This document shows, piece after piece, positions 40,731 through 50,220 of a stretch of DNA of 64,000 nt. Both the position numbers and the translations under genes were made by a program. This stretch comes from JAMWDF01 sp964645405. GTDB taxonomy: Bacteria > Ratteibacteria > UBA8468 > B48-G9 > DSTR01. Under the pieces are notes generated by a model that ran no database searches, had not been told where the DNA came from, and was given only the letters and a program-made list of their open reading frames with translations. The stretch's first letter is position 1, and every line of letters begins with the position of its first letter. The stretch is taken from NCBI GenBank assembly GCA_964645405.1, contig CAZYCA010000006.1, positions 31,251-95,250 on the forward strand, given 5' to 3'.

Positions 40731-41789
40731 GTGAAGGTGATGGCAACTATACCCTGGAACAATCTGAGGCAGGTTACCGGCTGGCTTTTTCAGAAGATAG
40801 CAGATTCTGTGGTGGTTGGTTCTCGCGTGCGGCTGGCCCGCAACTTCCGGGGATTTCCTTTCCCTCATCAGGCCACAATGGAACAGTCAAAAGAGTTAGT
40901 CCAGAAAGTAGTCCATGCTCTTCAGGAATATAAGAAAGAGGATATTTGTATCATTGATGTGGCCACTCTTTCCGAGGTAGAAAAAGCCGTGCTGGTAGAG
41001 CAACACCTTATCAGCCTGGAGTTTGCTATAGAAGATTATCCCAAGGTGGCTATTGTTCTTCCAGGTAAACGTCTTTCCATTATGATAAACGAGGAAGACC
41101 ATGTTCGTTTGCAGGGTTTTGCTTCAGGGCTGGCTTTAAAGTCTTTATGGAAGAAAGTGAATGTTCTGGATGACTGCCTGGACAGAAAGATGGAAGTAGC
41201 TTTTCATCCTGTGATGGGGTATTTGACAGCCTGTCCAAGTAATCTGGGTAGCGGTTTCCGTGCTTCGGTGTTGATGCATCTTCCGGGTCTTGTCTTTACC
41301 AGAAGGCACAAACTTATCTTTCCCCTGTTAGAAGATATGGGTATCAGCATCCGTGGATGGTATGGGGAAGGTTCCCTGCCAGCAGCCAATCTTTACCAGA
41401 TTTCTTCAGGCCCAAATCTGGGTAAAGGGGAAGAAGAAATTATCCACGAACTGCAAATTGTGGTACAATTATTATCAAAAGAGGAAAGAAAGATGCGCCA
41501 GCAAATGGGAAACAGTCGCAGATGGCGTGACCTGGTGAAAGAAATACTGAGAAAGATAAAAACAGCGAGACAACTTTCCACCAACCAGGCACTTTCTTTT
41601 CTTTCCTTTTTGAGTCTGGCTGCAGAGCTGAAGATGGTGGACTGGGACAGGAAAAACTTTGGTCGTTTGTTTTCCGGTGTTCTTCCTGGCCATCTCCAGC
41701 ACAGTTATGGTTCCAGTTTTCCGCCTGCCCGGCGCGATATTATCAGAGCAAAACTGATGCGGAGCCAGTTAGGGGAAATCTATGTTTGA
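40731..41789 (+). CDS. mcsB: Protein arginine kinase McsB
   Basis: The 352-residue protein belongs to the guanidino-kinase fold: VVVGSRVRLARNFRGFPFP, NEEDHVRLQ, ACPSNLGSGFRASVLMHLPGL, and near the C-terminus RRDIIRA, the RDxxRA motif used in McsB to bind phosphoarginine. It marks proteins with phosphoarginine for ClpC. The start may be GTG 40731 or ATG 40740; neither has a clear ribosome site. Its end overlaps clpC by eight bases. McsB is best known from Gram-positives. Confidence 0.93.
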   Translation: MKVMATIPWNNLRQVTGWLFQKIADSVVVGSRVRLARNFRGFPFPHQATMEQSKELVQKVVHALQEYKKEDICIIDVATLSEVEKAVLVEQHLISLEFAIEDYPKVAIVLPGKRLSIMINEEDHVRLQGFASGLALKSLWKKVNVLDDCLDRKMEVAFHPVMGYLTACPSNLGSGFRASVLMHLPGLVFTRRHKLIFPLLEDMGISIRGWYGEGSLPAANLYQISSGPNLGKGEEEIIHELQIVVQLLSKEERKMRQQMGNSRRWRDLVKEILRKIKTARQLSTNQALSFLSFLSLAAELKMVDWDRKNFGRLFSGVLPGHLQHSYGSSFPPARRDIIRAKLMRSQLGEIYV

Positions 41790-44265
41790 ACGATTTACTA
41801 AAAGGGTAAAAACCGTCCTTGATTTAGCCAGGAAAGAGGCTATTAAGTCAGGAAATAACAGGATAGAGACTGAACATCTTCTTCTCGGGTTGATTGACGA
41901 GGGAGAAGGTGTCGGCATGGCTATCCTGCGGCATTTAGGAGTGGACCCGGAAAGGCTGCGCCTGGAAATTGAAAAGTCTATGCGGATTGGTATCCCCCTG
42001 ATGATGATGGGAGATATTCCCCTCAGCAGCGAAACAAAAAAGGTTCTGGAGCTGGCCGTAGGTGAAGCCCAGTTTCTCGGGCATAACTATGTTGGCACAG
42101 AGCACCTGCTTTTAGGCCTTCTCGCACAGGAAGAAGGTCTGGCTGCCAGAATTTTGAACCGCCAGGGTGTGAATCTACAGAAAGCCAGGCAGAGTCTTGA
42201 ATTTCTGCTTTCCGAGGCAGCCAGTGAACCAGCTGCACCATACCGAACCAGCCGGACAAAAACCAGAACACCTGCCCTGGACAGTTTTGGAAGAGACCTC
42301 ACCAGATTAGCCAGGGAAGGTAAACTTGACCCGGTGATAGGTCGCTGCCGGGAGATTGAACGGGTCACACAGATACTCTGCCGGAGAAAAAAGAACAATC
42401 CAGTACTTCTGGGTGAAGCAGGGGTGGGAAAAACTGCCATTGTTGAAGGATTTGCTCAGAGTATTGCTTCCGGTCAGGCTCCGGAGCTACTCCGGAATAA
42501 AAGGATAATTATGCTGGACCTGGCTTCTCTGGTAGCAGGAACCAAGTATCGGGGTGAATTTGAGCAGAGAGTAAAGGCAGTTTTGGATGAAATCAGGTCT
42601 TCAGCAAATATCATCATCTTTATTGACGAACTTCATACTCTGGTGGGGGCCGGTGGTGCTGAGGGTGCAATTGATGCCTCCAATATTCTGAAGCCAGCTC
42701 TTTCCCGGGGAGAAATTCAGTGTATCGGAGCCACCACCCTGGATGAATACCGCAAGTATATAGAAAAGGATGGTGCTCTGGAAAGAAGATTCCAGCCGGT
42801 AATGGTCAACCCGCCAACAGTAGAAGAGACGGTAGCTATTCTGAAAGGGCTGAGGGAAAAATACGAAAGCCATCATCGTCTCAAAATTACAGATGAAGCT
42901 TTACAGGCTGCTGCTTCTTTAAGTGACCGTTATATCTCCGGACGTTACCTACCGGATAAGGCCATTGATTTGATTGATGAAGCAGCCAGCCAGCGCCGGC
43001 TGAAACTGAGCCATCCCCCTCCAGAAATAAAAGAACTGGAAAGGGAGGTGGAAGAAATTACCAGGAAAAAGGATGAAGCGATAAACCGCCAGGACTTTGA
43101 AAAAGCAGCCTCCCTCAGAGATAAGGAAAGAGAAGCAAAGAACCGGCTGGATTACCTCAGGGCTAACTGGGAAAAACTTATTCCTGAAGAACAAAAAGTA
43201 ATTAAAGCCGGTGATATTGCTCATGTGGTTTCCCAGTGGACAGGGATACCAGTCGCCCAGCTGTGCAAGGAGGAAAGAGAAAGACTTCTCAGTATGGAAG
43301 ACTCCTTAGCTGAGGTGGTCATCGGTCAGAAGGAAGCTATCTCGGCAGTGAGCCGTGCCATTAGACGTTCCCGTGCCGGTCTGAAGGACAGGCAACGTCC
43401 GATTGGCAGTTTCCTGTTTTTAGGACCAACTGGTGTAGGAAAGACTCTCCTGGCAAGAGCCCTGGCTGAATTTCTTTTTGGTGAAGAACAGGCTTTAATC
43501 CAGATAGATATGTCTGAGTATATGGAGAAGTTTGCTGTCAGTCGTTTGATTGGTGCTCCTCCTGGTTATGTCGGGTATGAGGAAGGAGGCCAGCTCACAG
43601 AAAGGGTGAGGCGTCGGCCATATTCTGTTGTTCTTCTGGATGAAATTGAAAAGGCCCATCCAGAGGTTTTCAACCTTCTTCTGCAGGTTCTGGAGGAAGG
43701 ACGTTTGACAGATAGTTTTGGCCGGAGTGTCAGTTTTCAGAATGCCCTTTTAATTATGACTTCTAACATCGGAACACAGATTTTTAGAAATCAGGCCACC
43801 ATTGGTTTCCGCTCTGTGGAGGGTGAGGCTTCTTATGAAGCAATGAAACAGCGGATTATGGACGAAGTGCGAAAAACCTTTCGGCCTGAGTTTATTAACC
43901 GCCTGGATGAAATAATCGTCTTTCATCCCCTGACCCAGGAAGACCTTCTGGCAATAGTTGATTTAGAAATAGGGAAAGTGGCAGAAAGGTTAAAGGAGCA
44001 GAAACTTTCTCTGCGGGTCACAGATAATGCCAGAGTTTTTCTTATGGAAAAGGGAACCAATCCGCAGTTTGGAGCCAGACCACTCAGACGGACCATTGCC
44101 CGGTACCTGGAAGACCCGCTTTCAGAAGAAATTCTGAAGGAGGGTTTTCCCGAAGGAGCAGTTATAGAAGTGGACCGGAAAGGAGAAAGGTTGAGTTTCC
44201 ACCCAATAGTTAAAGGAGAACCCAGTGAAGAAAATTCTGCCTCTACTACCTGTACTTCTTCTTAG
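41782..44265 (+). CDS. clpC: ClpC-type AAA+ unfoldase
   Basis: The 827-residue ATPase has a double Clp-N repeat (residues 1-150), D1 with GEAGVGKTAIVEG, a middle segment with a UVR-like motif (NRQDFEKAASLRDKEREAK) typical of ClpC, and D2 with GPTGVGKTLLARAL. With McsA and McsB it unfolds arginine-phosphorylated proteins for ClpP, which is not in the window. The ATG has AGGGGAAATCT. The last 13 codons (tail EENSASTTCTSS) overlap the start of bamA, so the C-terminal tail is shaped by the next gene. Confidence 0.93.
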   Translation: MFERFTKRVKTVLDLARKEAIKSGNNRIETEHLLLGLIDEGEGVGMAILRHLGVDPERLRLEIEKSMRIGIPLMMMGDIPLSSETKKVLELAVGEAQFLGHNYVGTEHLLLGLLAQEEGLAARILNRQGVNLQKARQSLEFLLSEAASEPAAPYRTSRTKTRTPALDSFGRDLTRLAREGKLDPVIGRCREIERVTQILCRRKKNNPVLLGEAGVGKTAIVEGFAQSIASGQAPELLRNKRIIMLDLASLVAGTKYRGEFEQRVKAVLDEIRSSANIIIFIDELHTLVGAGGAEGAIDASNILKPALSRGEIQCIGATTLDEYRKYIEKDGALERRFQPVMVNPPTVEETVAILKGLREKYESHHRLKITDEALQAAASLSDRYISGRYLPDKAIDLIDEAASQRRLKLSHPPPEIKELEREVEEITRKKDEAINRQDFEKAASLRDKEREAKNRLDYLRANWEKLIPEEQKVIKAGDIAHVVSQWTGIPVAQLCKEERERLLSMEDSLAEVVIGQKEAISAVSRAIRRSRAGLKDRQRPIGSFLFLGPTGVGKTLLARALAEFLFGEEQALIQIDMSEYMEKFAVSRLIGAPPGYVGYEEGGQLTERVRRRPYSVVLLDEIEKAHPEVFNLLLQVLEEGRLTDSFGRSVSFQNALLIMTSNIGTQIFRNQATIGFRSVEGEASYEAMKQRIMDEVRKTFRPEFINRLDEIIVFHPLTQEDLLAIVDLEIGKVAERLKEQKLSLRVTDNARVFLMEKGTNPQFGARPLRRTIARYLEDPLSEEILKEGFPEGAVIEVDRKGERLSFHPIVKGEPSEENSASTTCTSS

Positions 44266-46474
44266 TGTTAATGTCCTGGCGGCTTCCTTCAAGGTCAAAA
44301 ATGTTATCTTTGAAGGAAACAAATTTATCAGTACGCAGAAGCTTCTTCTCCTGATTAAAAGCAAAAGTGGTGCTGATTACAGTGAAGAAGTTTTAAGAGA
44401 AGATGTGAAACGACTGGCAGAGACCGGTTATTTTGCTGATGTCTCTTGCAGTGTGCAGTCTGAAGAAGATGGTACGGTAGTTATCTTCAGGGTAAAGGAA
44501 AATCCTGTCATTAAGGAAATTCAGTTTACCGGCAACCGGCAGATTAAGACTGCGGATTTGAGTAAAAAATTAGGTGTGGAAAAGGATACCCTCTGGGATG
44601 AGTCAAAATTTCTCGCCGGGCTGGAAGAAATAAGAAAACTTTATCAGGAAAAGGGACTGGTTTTTACAGAAGTAACTCATCAGGTGGAACCTTTAGAAGA
44701 AGGGATAAAAGTTGTGGTCCAGATAGAGGAAGGACAGAAAAGGGTTGTTAGGGAAATCGTTTTTGAAGGGAATAAGTCCTTTCCGGCATCCAGGTTGCGA
44801 AAATTGATGAAGGTAAAACAACGAAGAATACCCTTTTCTCTTGGTCGTTTCAAGCAAGAGGACCTGGAGAAAGATATTTCTACCATTGAAACTTTTTACA
44901 AAAACCACGGCTACCTTGATGTCAGTATTTCCAGCTCCCGGGAACCAGCAGGGAAGGAAAGGTTGATTGTACGGATAAAGATTGAGGAAGGACTGCAGTA
45001 TCGCCTGGGTAAAATCAGGTTTGCAGGAAATTTATTAGTCCCGGAAACAGAATTGCAAAAACAGCTTGTTTTAGTAAAGGAAGGAGATTATTTTGACGAA
45101 AGTAAAGCACAGGGTAATCTCGCCAGACTACAGAAGTTTTATTTTGACCGGGGGTATATCCAGGTGCAGATTCAATCCCTTCCTGAACCTGCCCTGAAAG
45201 ACAATAAAATCAATCTCACTTATCAGATAGAACCTGGCAATGTCTTTACTGTAGATGAGGTGGTTATCCGGGGGAATGTGCGCACGAAGGATAAGGTAAT
45301 TCGCCGGGAGGTAGTTCTGGCTCCCGGTGATACTTTTTCCGTACAGGCTCTGGACAAGACTTTTGGCAGATTAAGGGACCTCAACTACTTTGAAGAGGTG
45401 AGGATTTTTCCAGAGTTTTCTCTGGCACCGGACAAAGCTAATCTGGTTGTTGATGTCAAGGAAAAGGAAAAGACAGGAATCCTGATGTTCGGTGGCGGTT
45501 TCAGTTCTGTAGATAAACTGGTGGGATTTATCAGTCTGGAGCAGACCAACTTTGATTTGACTAATTTTCCTAAATTTACTGGTGGTGGACAGGACCTGAA
45601 GCTCTGGCTGCAGATAGGTCAAACCAATCAAGGTTTTTATCTGAGTTTCACCGAGCCATATTTTCTTGACCGGCCAGTCTGGTTAGGAACAGATTTATAC
45701 CGCTGGACCAGAGACTGGGATGAATATGACGAGAAACGGTTAGGAGGAGACATAAGGTTTGGTCGGCGCTGGGAAGATTTTTCCCTTGGTTTTACTGTAA
45801 AATCTGAACGCGTAACTCTTTCCGATGTTACCATTCCTTCTATTGCCAGTCAGGCAGGAACATACTGGAAGAACAGTCTGGCGACATCTTTTGAATATAG
45901 CAGACTTGACAGCAGGTTGTTGCCGACCAGAGGATTTTCCTCCCGCAGCAGCCTGGAGTATGCCGGGGGTCCCTTTCAGGGAGATTTAAATTTCTGGAAG
46001 CTTACCCTGGAAGAAAATTTTTACTATCCTTTGCCTTTTAAGAAAACCATCTTCCACAGTAAAACTTATCTCGGCACCATCAGAGAAACAGGTGATACCT
46101 CTGATATTCCTATCTTTGAAAGATTTTTTGGTGGTGGAATCGGAACTGTGCGCGGTTATGAAGAAAGGTCCCTTGGTCCGAAAGACCCTACCACAGGAGA
46201 ACCGCTGGGTGGCAGAAGCATTTTTGCACAAAGTCTGGAGGTGTTGTATCCTATTTACCAGGACATTCTGAAAGGGGTATTTTTCTTTGATATCGGTAAT
46301 GTGTGGGACAAACAGATGTCCTTTGGCGACCTGCGGAAAGGAGCAGGTGCTGGATTAAGGATAATGGTTCCTTTATTCCGGACACCTATCCAGATTGATT
46401 ATGGGATTGCTCTGGATAGGGAAAAGGGCCAGGAGAAAGGGCGGTTCCACTTTGGCATGAGTTTTGGCTTTTAA
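44225..46474 (+). CDS. bamA: Outer-membrane protein assembly factor BamA
   Basis: The 749-residue precursor has a signal peptide (PVLLLSVNVLAA), five POTRA domains over about residues 22-410 (each with an I-x-x-I-x-F-x-G-N type strand such as KNVIFEGNKF, KEIQFTGNRQ, REIVFEGNKSF, GKIRFAGNLL, DEVVIRGNVR) and a C-terminal beta-barrel with the conserved TVRGYEERSLGP (VRGY) loop and a terminal aromatic residue. It folds and inserts outer-membrane barrels. The start is GTG 44225 with AAAGGAGAACCCA; it lies 41 bases inside clpC. Confidence 0.95.
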   Translation: MKKILPLLPVLLLSVNVLAASFKVKNVIFEGNKFISTQKLLLLIKSKSGADYSEEVLREDVKRLAETGYFADVSCSVQSEEDGTVVIFRVKENPVIKEIQFTGNRQIKTADLSKKLGVEKDTLWDESKFLAGLEEIRKLYQEKGLVFTEVTHQVEPLEEGIKVVVQIEEGQKRVVREIVFEGNKSFPASRLRKLMKVKQRRIPFSLGRFKQEDLEKDISTIETFYKNHGYLDVSISSSREPAGKERLIVRIKIEEGLQYRLGKIRFAGNLLVPETELQKQLVLVKEGDYFDESKAQGNLARLQKFYFDRGYIQVQIQSLPEPALKDNKINLTYQIEPGNVFTVDEVVIRGNVRTKDKVIRREVVLAPGDTFSVQALDKTFGRLRDLNYFEEVRIFPEFSLAPDKANLVVDVKEKEKTGILMFGGGFSSVDKLVGFISLEQTNFDLTNFPKFTGGGQDLKLWLQIGQTNQGFYLSFTEPYFLDRPVWLGTDLYRWTRDWDEYDEKRLGGDIRFGRRWEDFSLGFTVKSERVTLSDVTIPSIASQAGTYWKNSLATSFEYSRLDSRLLPTRGFSSRSSLEYAGGPFQGDLNFWKLTLEENFYYPLPFKKTIFHSKTYLGTIRETGDTSDIPIFERFFGGGIGTVRGYEERSLGPKDPTTGEPLGGRSIFAQSLEVLYPIYQDILKGVFFFDIGNVWDKQMSFGDLRKGAGAGLRIMVPLFRTPIQIDYGIALDREKGQEKGRFHFGMSFGF

Positions 46475-46507
46475 CAAAGCGGCGGAAGTTTCGCCGGGAG
46501 GTAAAAA

Positions 46508-47011
46508 GTGAAAGGAAGATGGTTTGTAGCAGGCCTGGTAGTTTTTTCTCTTGGTTTCTGGGCCACAGGTTTTGCGGAAGGAAAGACGGGATACGTTGAT
46601 TTACAGAAAATTTTTCAGGGGTATAAAAAGGCACATGAGAATGAGAAGAAGTTTAAGGAAGAGGTAGAAGCCCAGCAGAAGGAGATAAACAGACTCCAGG
46701 ATAAAATTAAGAAGGAGCAGGAAGATTTTGACAAGAAAAAAGACCTTCTTAAGGCGGAAGAACGGCAAAAAAAAGAGGAACAACTGAGAGAGATGGTTCA
46801 GGATTTCTCTGGACGCTGGAAAGAGGTTAATCAGAAACTGGATATGCGCAGGGAAGAACTGGAGAAGGAGTGTCTGGATGAGATTGTGAAGGCTACAAGG
46901 GATTACGGGAAAAAGAATGGCTACTCTTTGATTTTAGATAGCCGGGTAGTGGTCTACGGACCTGAAGGTTTAGATTTAAGCGAAGAGATTCTGAAAATTT
47001 TAAACAAATGA
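46508..47011 (+). CDS. skp: Periplasmic chaperone Skp/OmpH
   Basis: The 167-residue precursor has a signal peptide (cut near GFA-EG), then TGYVDLQKIFQGYKKA, a long coiled coil (residues ~40-125, rich in Lys, Glu, Gln) and the C-terminal KNGYSLILDSRVVVYGPEG strand typical of Skp. Trimers bind unfolded outer-membrane proteins for BamA. It starts at GTG 46508 with GGGAGGTAAAAA, 33 bases after bamA, and is followed seven bases later by lpxD, the order bamA-skp-lpxD common in diderms. Confidence 0.92.
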   Translation: MKGRWFVAGLVVFSLGFWATGFAEGKTGYVDLQKIFQGYKKAHENEKKFKEEVEAQQKEINRLQDKIKKEQEDFDKKKDLLKAEERQKKEEQLREMVQDFSGRWKEVNQKLDMRREELEKECLDEIVKATRDYGKKNGYSLILDSRVVVYGPEGLDLSEEILKILNK

Positions 47012-47017
47012 CGACTG

Positions 47018-48085
47018 GTGGAGACAATGACTGTAGCAGAAATTGCTAAGATTGTTAAGGGGAAGGTAATCGGAGATGAGACCTTAGAAATTAAAGGTAT
47101 TTCAGGAATTAAAGAAGCCCAGCCGGGAGATTTAACCTTTATTGCCAACCGGAAGTACCTTTCCCTTCTCCAGAGTACCAAGGCTTCAGCGGTGATAGTT
47201 TCTCCTGATATTTGCAATTCAGTCTCTGCGACTCTTATCCAGGTAGAAAACCCTTCTCTGGCTTTTGCTCAAATTGTCAGTTCCGTGGGACCGGAACCGA
47301 TTACTTTCCCCCCAGGGATACATCCAACGGCTATCATCGGTCCGCATGTGCGTCTGGGCAAGGATGTTTCCATCCAGCCCTATGCGGTAATTGAGGACTA
47401 TGCTGTCATAGGTAATCGTTGTGTGATTGGTGCTGGTGTTTACATCGGGCATTACACGGAACTGGGAGATGACTGTATTATCTATCCTCAGGTTATAATG
47501 AGGGAAAGGATTAAGATTGGTAACCGGGTTATTATCCATTCCGGTACAGTGATTGGTGATGACGGATTCGGTTATGCTACGGTCAGAGGAGTCCACCATA
47601 AAATTCCCCAGATAGGTACAGTGGAAATTGGAGATGATGTAGAGATTGGTTCCAATGTTACCATTGACCGGGCAAGGTTTGATAAAACTTATATCGGCAA
47701 AGGAGTTAAAATTGATAACCTGGTACAGATTGCCCATAACGTAACCATAGGCGACAATACTATCGTTGTCGCCCAGGTAGGAATCTCCGGCAGCACCTCC
47801 ATCGGTCGCAATGTTATTATTGCAGGCCAGGTGGGCATTATCGGACATCTGACCATTGGAGACAATGCTATCATTGGTGGTAAAGCAGGAGTAACCAAGG
47901 ATGTTCCCCCGGATACTCATGTTACCGGTTTTCCGGCCAGAGAAAAATGGGAGGATATGCGTTTTCAAGCCTACCTGCGCAAACAGCCAGCCATTCTGGA
48001 ACGTCTGAAGAAACTGGAAGAAAAGGTAGCAGCCTTAGAGGAAAGACTGAAAGCTAAGAATGAACAGAAATCAGAGGACGATTGA
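47018..48085 (+). CDS. lpxD: UDP-3-O-acylglucosamine N-acyltransferase LpxD
   Basis: LpxD adds the N-linked acyl chain in lipid A synthesis. The 355-residue protein has the N-terminal uridine-binding domain (GISGIKEAQPGDLTFIAN), a left-handed beta-helix with many hexapeptide repeats (residues ~100-310), the catalytic His region GDDGFGYA...IPQIG and a C-terminal helix (RLKKLEEKVAALEERLK). The start may be GTG 47018 or ATG 47027; the GTGGAG before the ATG is close. It overlaps the lpxC-fabZ start by 26 bases. Confidence 0.94.
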   Translation: METMTVAEIAKIVKGKVIGDETLEIKGISGIKEAQPGDLTFIANRKYLSLLQSTKASAVIVSPDICNSVSATLIQVENPSLAFAQIVSSVGPEPITFPPGIHPTAIIGPHVRLGKDVSIQPYAVIEDYAVIGNRCVIGAGVYIGHYTELGDDCIIYPQVIMRERIKIGNRVIIHSGTVIGDDGFGYATVRGVHHKIPQIGTVEIGDDVEIGSNVTIDRARFDKTYIGKGVKIDNLVQIAHNVTIGDNTIVVAQVGISGSTSIGRNVIIAGQVGIIGHLTIGDNAIIGGKAGVTKDVPPDTHVTGFPAREKWEDMRFQAYLRKQPAILERLKKLEEKVAALEERLKAKNEQKSEDD

Positions 48086-49379
48086 AAGTCCTGCTACCTT
48101 GGAAGGTACAGGTCTTCACACTGGAGAAAAAAGCAGGGTAACTATCAGACCTTCTTGCGCCAATACCGGAATTCTTTTTCAGCGCAAAGATGTACCGGGT
48201 GCTATGCCAGTTCGGGCAGAAGTGGAGCAACAGCTGGATATTGATAAGTATCCCCGTCGGACTTCCCTGGGCATGGGTTCCTATGCCATTCATACGGTAG
48301 AGCACCTGCTTTCTGCACTTTATGCCCTGGAGATTGACAATGTTTTCGTGGAAGTAGAAGGTCAGGAATGCCCTGGAATGGATGGTAGTTCTCTTCCTTT
48401 TGCTCAGATTCTGCAACAGGCGGGTATAAAAGAACTACCCCAGGTCAAAGAGGTTCTCAAGATTAAGGAACCAATTTACATTTCAGAAAATGGTTCTCAT
48501 GTGATTGCCTTACCCGGAGATACTTTAAAAGTTTCTTATACCCTTGATTATAACCATTCGTATCTACGTTCCCAGTATGCTTCTTTTGTGGTGGACCCGG
48601 AAACTTACATGAGGGAACTGGCTCCAGCAAGAACCTTCTGTCTGGAAGAAGAAGTGGAAAGATTGCGTGGCCTTGGTCTGGGGAAAGGGTCAGACTACTC
48701 CAACACCCTGGTAATCGGACCGGAAGGTGTTATTAAGAATAGTTTCCGTTTCGCCGATGAGCCGGTAAGACATAAGATTTCAGATTTGATAGGTGATTTA
48801 GCCCTCTTAGGGGTACCACTGGCAGCCCACATTATAGGTATTCGCAGCGGCCATGCCTTAAATACCAGGCTTATCCGTAAATTGCGGGAAGTACAGAGGA
48901 GAGAACGTTCAGTGGGTATCGGTGCACCTTCTCTTCTACCTCTTCATACCCAGACGCTGACCATTGATGAGATTACCACTATCATTCCTCATCGTTACCC
49001 TTTCCTTCTGGTCGACCGCATCCTGGAACTTCAGGCTGACAAAGCAATTGGTGTGAAAAACATTACCATGAACGAATGGTTCTTTCAGGGACATTTTCCT
49101 GGTCGTCCGGTGATGCCCGGTGTTTTAATTGTGGAGGCGATGGCTCAGGTGGGAGGAGTTTTGATGCTGAGCAAAACAGAAAACAGAGGGAAACTGGCTT
49201 ATTTTTTAAGCATTGACCGTGTTAAATTCCGCCGGGCAGTCACCCCCGGGGACCAGTTAAGACTGGAAGTCCAGGTTTTGAAAATGCGGAGTAAGACCGG
49301 TCAGGTCCAGGGTAAAGCGTATGTGGAAGACCGACTGGCAGCGGAAGCTTTGTTAATGTTCACACTGATGGATGCGTGA
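48060..49379 (+). CDS. lpxC/fabZ: Bifunctional LpxC deacetylase / FabZ dehydratase fusion
   Basis: Residues 1-~290 are LpxC, the zinc deacetylase committing UDP-acyl-GlcN to lipid A: TLEGTGLHTGEKSRV, the zinc motif HTVEHLLSAL, CPGMDGSSLPF and the HKISDLIGDLALLG region with GIRSGHALN. From about 300 to 439 lies FabZ, the 3-hydroxyacyl-ACP dehydratase: IIPHRYPFLLVDRI and FQGHFPGRPVMPGVLIVEAMAQ. No stop or frameshift separates them. Such fusions occur in Bacteroidetes and several PVC-related groups, and link lipid A and fatty-acid supply. Confidence 0.96.
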   Translation: MNRNQRTIESPATLEGTGLHTGEKSRVTIRPSCANTGILFQRKDVPGAMPVRAEVEQQLDIDKYPRRTSLGMGSYAIHTVEHLLSALYALEIDNVFVEVEGQECPGMDGSSLPFAQILQQAGIKELPQVKEVLKIKEPIYISENGSHVIALPGDTLKVSYTLDYNHSYLRSQYASFVVDPETYMRELAPARTFCLEEEVERLRGLGLGKGSDYSNTLVIGPEGVIKNSFRFADEPVRHKISDLIGDLALLGVPLAAHIIGIRSGHALNTRLIRKLREVQRRERSVGIGAPSLLPLHTQTLTIDEITTIIPHRYPFLLVDRILELQADKAIGVKNITMNEWFFQGHFPGRPVMPGVLIVEAMAQVGGVLMLSKTENRGKLAYFLSIDRVKFRRAVTPGDQLRLEVQVLKMRSKTGQVQGKAYVEDRLAAEALLMFTLMDA

Positions 49380-49413
49380 ACTTCGTCCCATTTTATGATT
49401 TCATTGAGCGGGC

Positions 49414-50220
49414 ATGAGAAGGATACATCCTACCGCTATTATCTCTCCAGAAGCTGAACTGGATGAGGAAGTAGTAATTGGTCCCTATGCTATCATTGAA
49501 GGAAAAGTAAGAATTGGCCGAGAAACTGTGATAGGTCCGCATGTACACATTCTGGGACATACTACCATTGGACAAAACTGTCGTATTTTTACTGGAGCTG
49601 TCCTTGGCAGTATTCCTCAGGACCTGAAGTACCGCGGAGAGGAAACATACCTGAAGATTGGTGATTACAATACCATCAGGGAGTTTGTGACCATGAACCC
49701 GGGTACTTCTGAAGGGGAAAGCACAATCATCGGTCATCATAACCTTTTTATGGCCAATGTACACATTGCCCATAACTGTACCATAGGCAATCATGTTATC
49801 ATTGCTAACCTGGGAGCACTGGCAGGACATGTTGTAGTGGAAGATTATGCCATTATTGGCGGTGTAACCGGGGTTCATCAGTTCTGCCGGATAGGAGCCC
49901 ATTCTATCACAGGTGGCTGTTCAAAAATTACCAAGGACATCCTTCCTTTCATTATGGCTGATGGCCATCCTGCTTTACCCTGTGGAATTAACAAAATTGG
50001 TCTGAAACGCCGCAATTTTCCTCAGGAAAAAATTAACATTTTACAAGAGGTTTACCGGATACTTTTCCGCTCTGGCCTGAATATCTCTGCAGGTCTGAAA
50101 GAGTTAGAGAAACTTCCTGCCTGTGAAGAGATTGACCAGATTATTCGTTTTATTCAGAACTCGCAAAGGGGTATAGCCAAAGAAGAAAAAGCACGTGATA
50201 AAGAAAATGGTAGCTTCTGA
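49414..50220 (+). CDS. lpxA: UDP-N-acetylglucosamine O-acyltransferase LpxA
   Basis: The 268-residue enzyme performs the first step of lipid A synthesis. It is a left-handed beta-helix of hexapeptide repeats with the family landmarks LGSIPQDLKYRGEETYLKIGD, VTMNPGTSEGES, the catalytic His region ANVHIAHNCTIGN, and GINKIGLKRRNF in the C-terminal helical domain. It starts 34 bases after lpxC-fabZ. Its last 26 bases overlap the first sulfatase gene, whereas lpxI, which often lies next to lpxA, is 6.4 kb further on. Confidence 0.95.
   Translation: MRRIHPTAIISPEAELDEEVVIGPYAIIEGKVRIGRETVIGPHVHILGHTTIGQNCRIFTGAVLGSIPQDLKYRGEETYLKIGDYNTIREFVTMNPGTSEGESTIIGHHNLFMANVHIAHNCTIGNHVIIANLGALAGHVVVEDYAIIGGVTGVHQFCRIGAHSITGGCSKITKDILPFIMADGHPALPCGINKIGLKRRNFPQEKINILQEVYRILFRSGLNISAGLKELEKLPACEEIDQIIRFIQNSQRGIAKEEKARDKENGSF

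Noticed and set aside
47219..47968. 249-codon open frame on the minus strand
   Set aside because: It lies antisense to lpxD; the repetitive hexapeptide codons keep the opposite strand open. No ribosome site or family match.
49393..49902. 169-codon open frame on the minus strand
   Set aside because: Antisense to the lpxA hexapeptide repeats, same cause as in lpxD.
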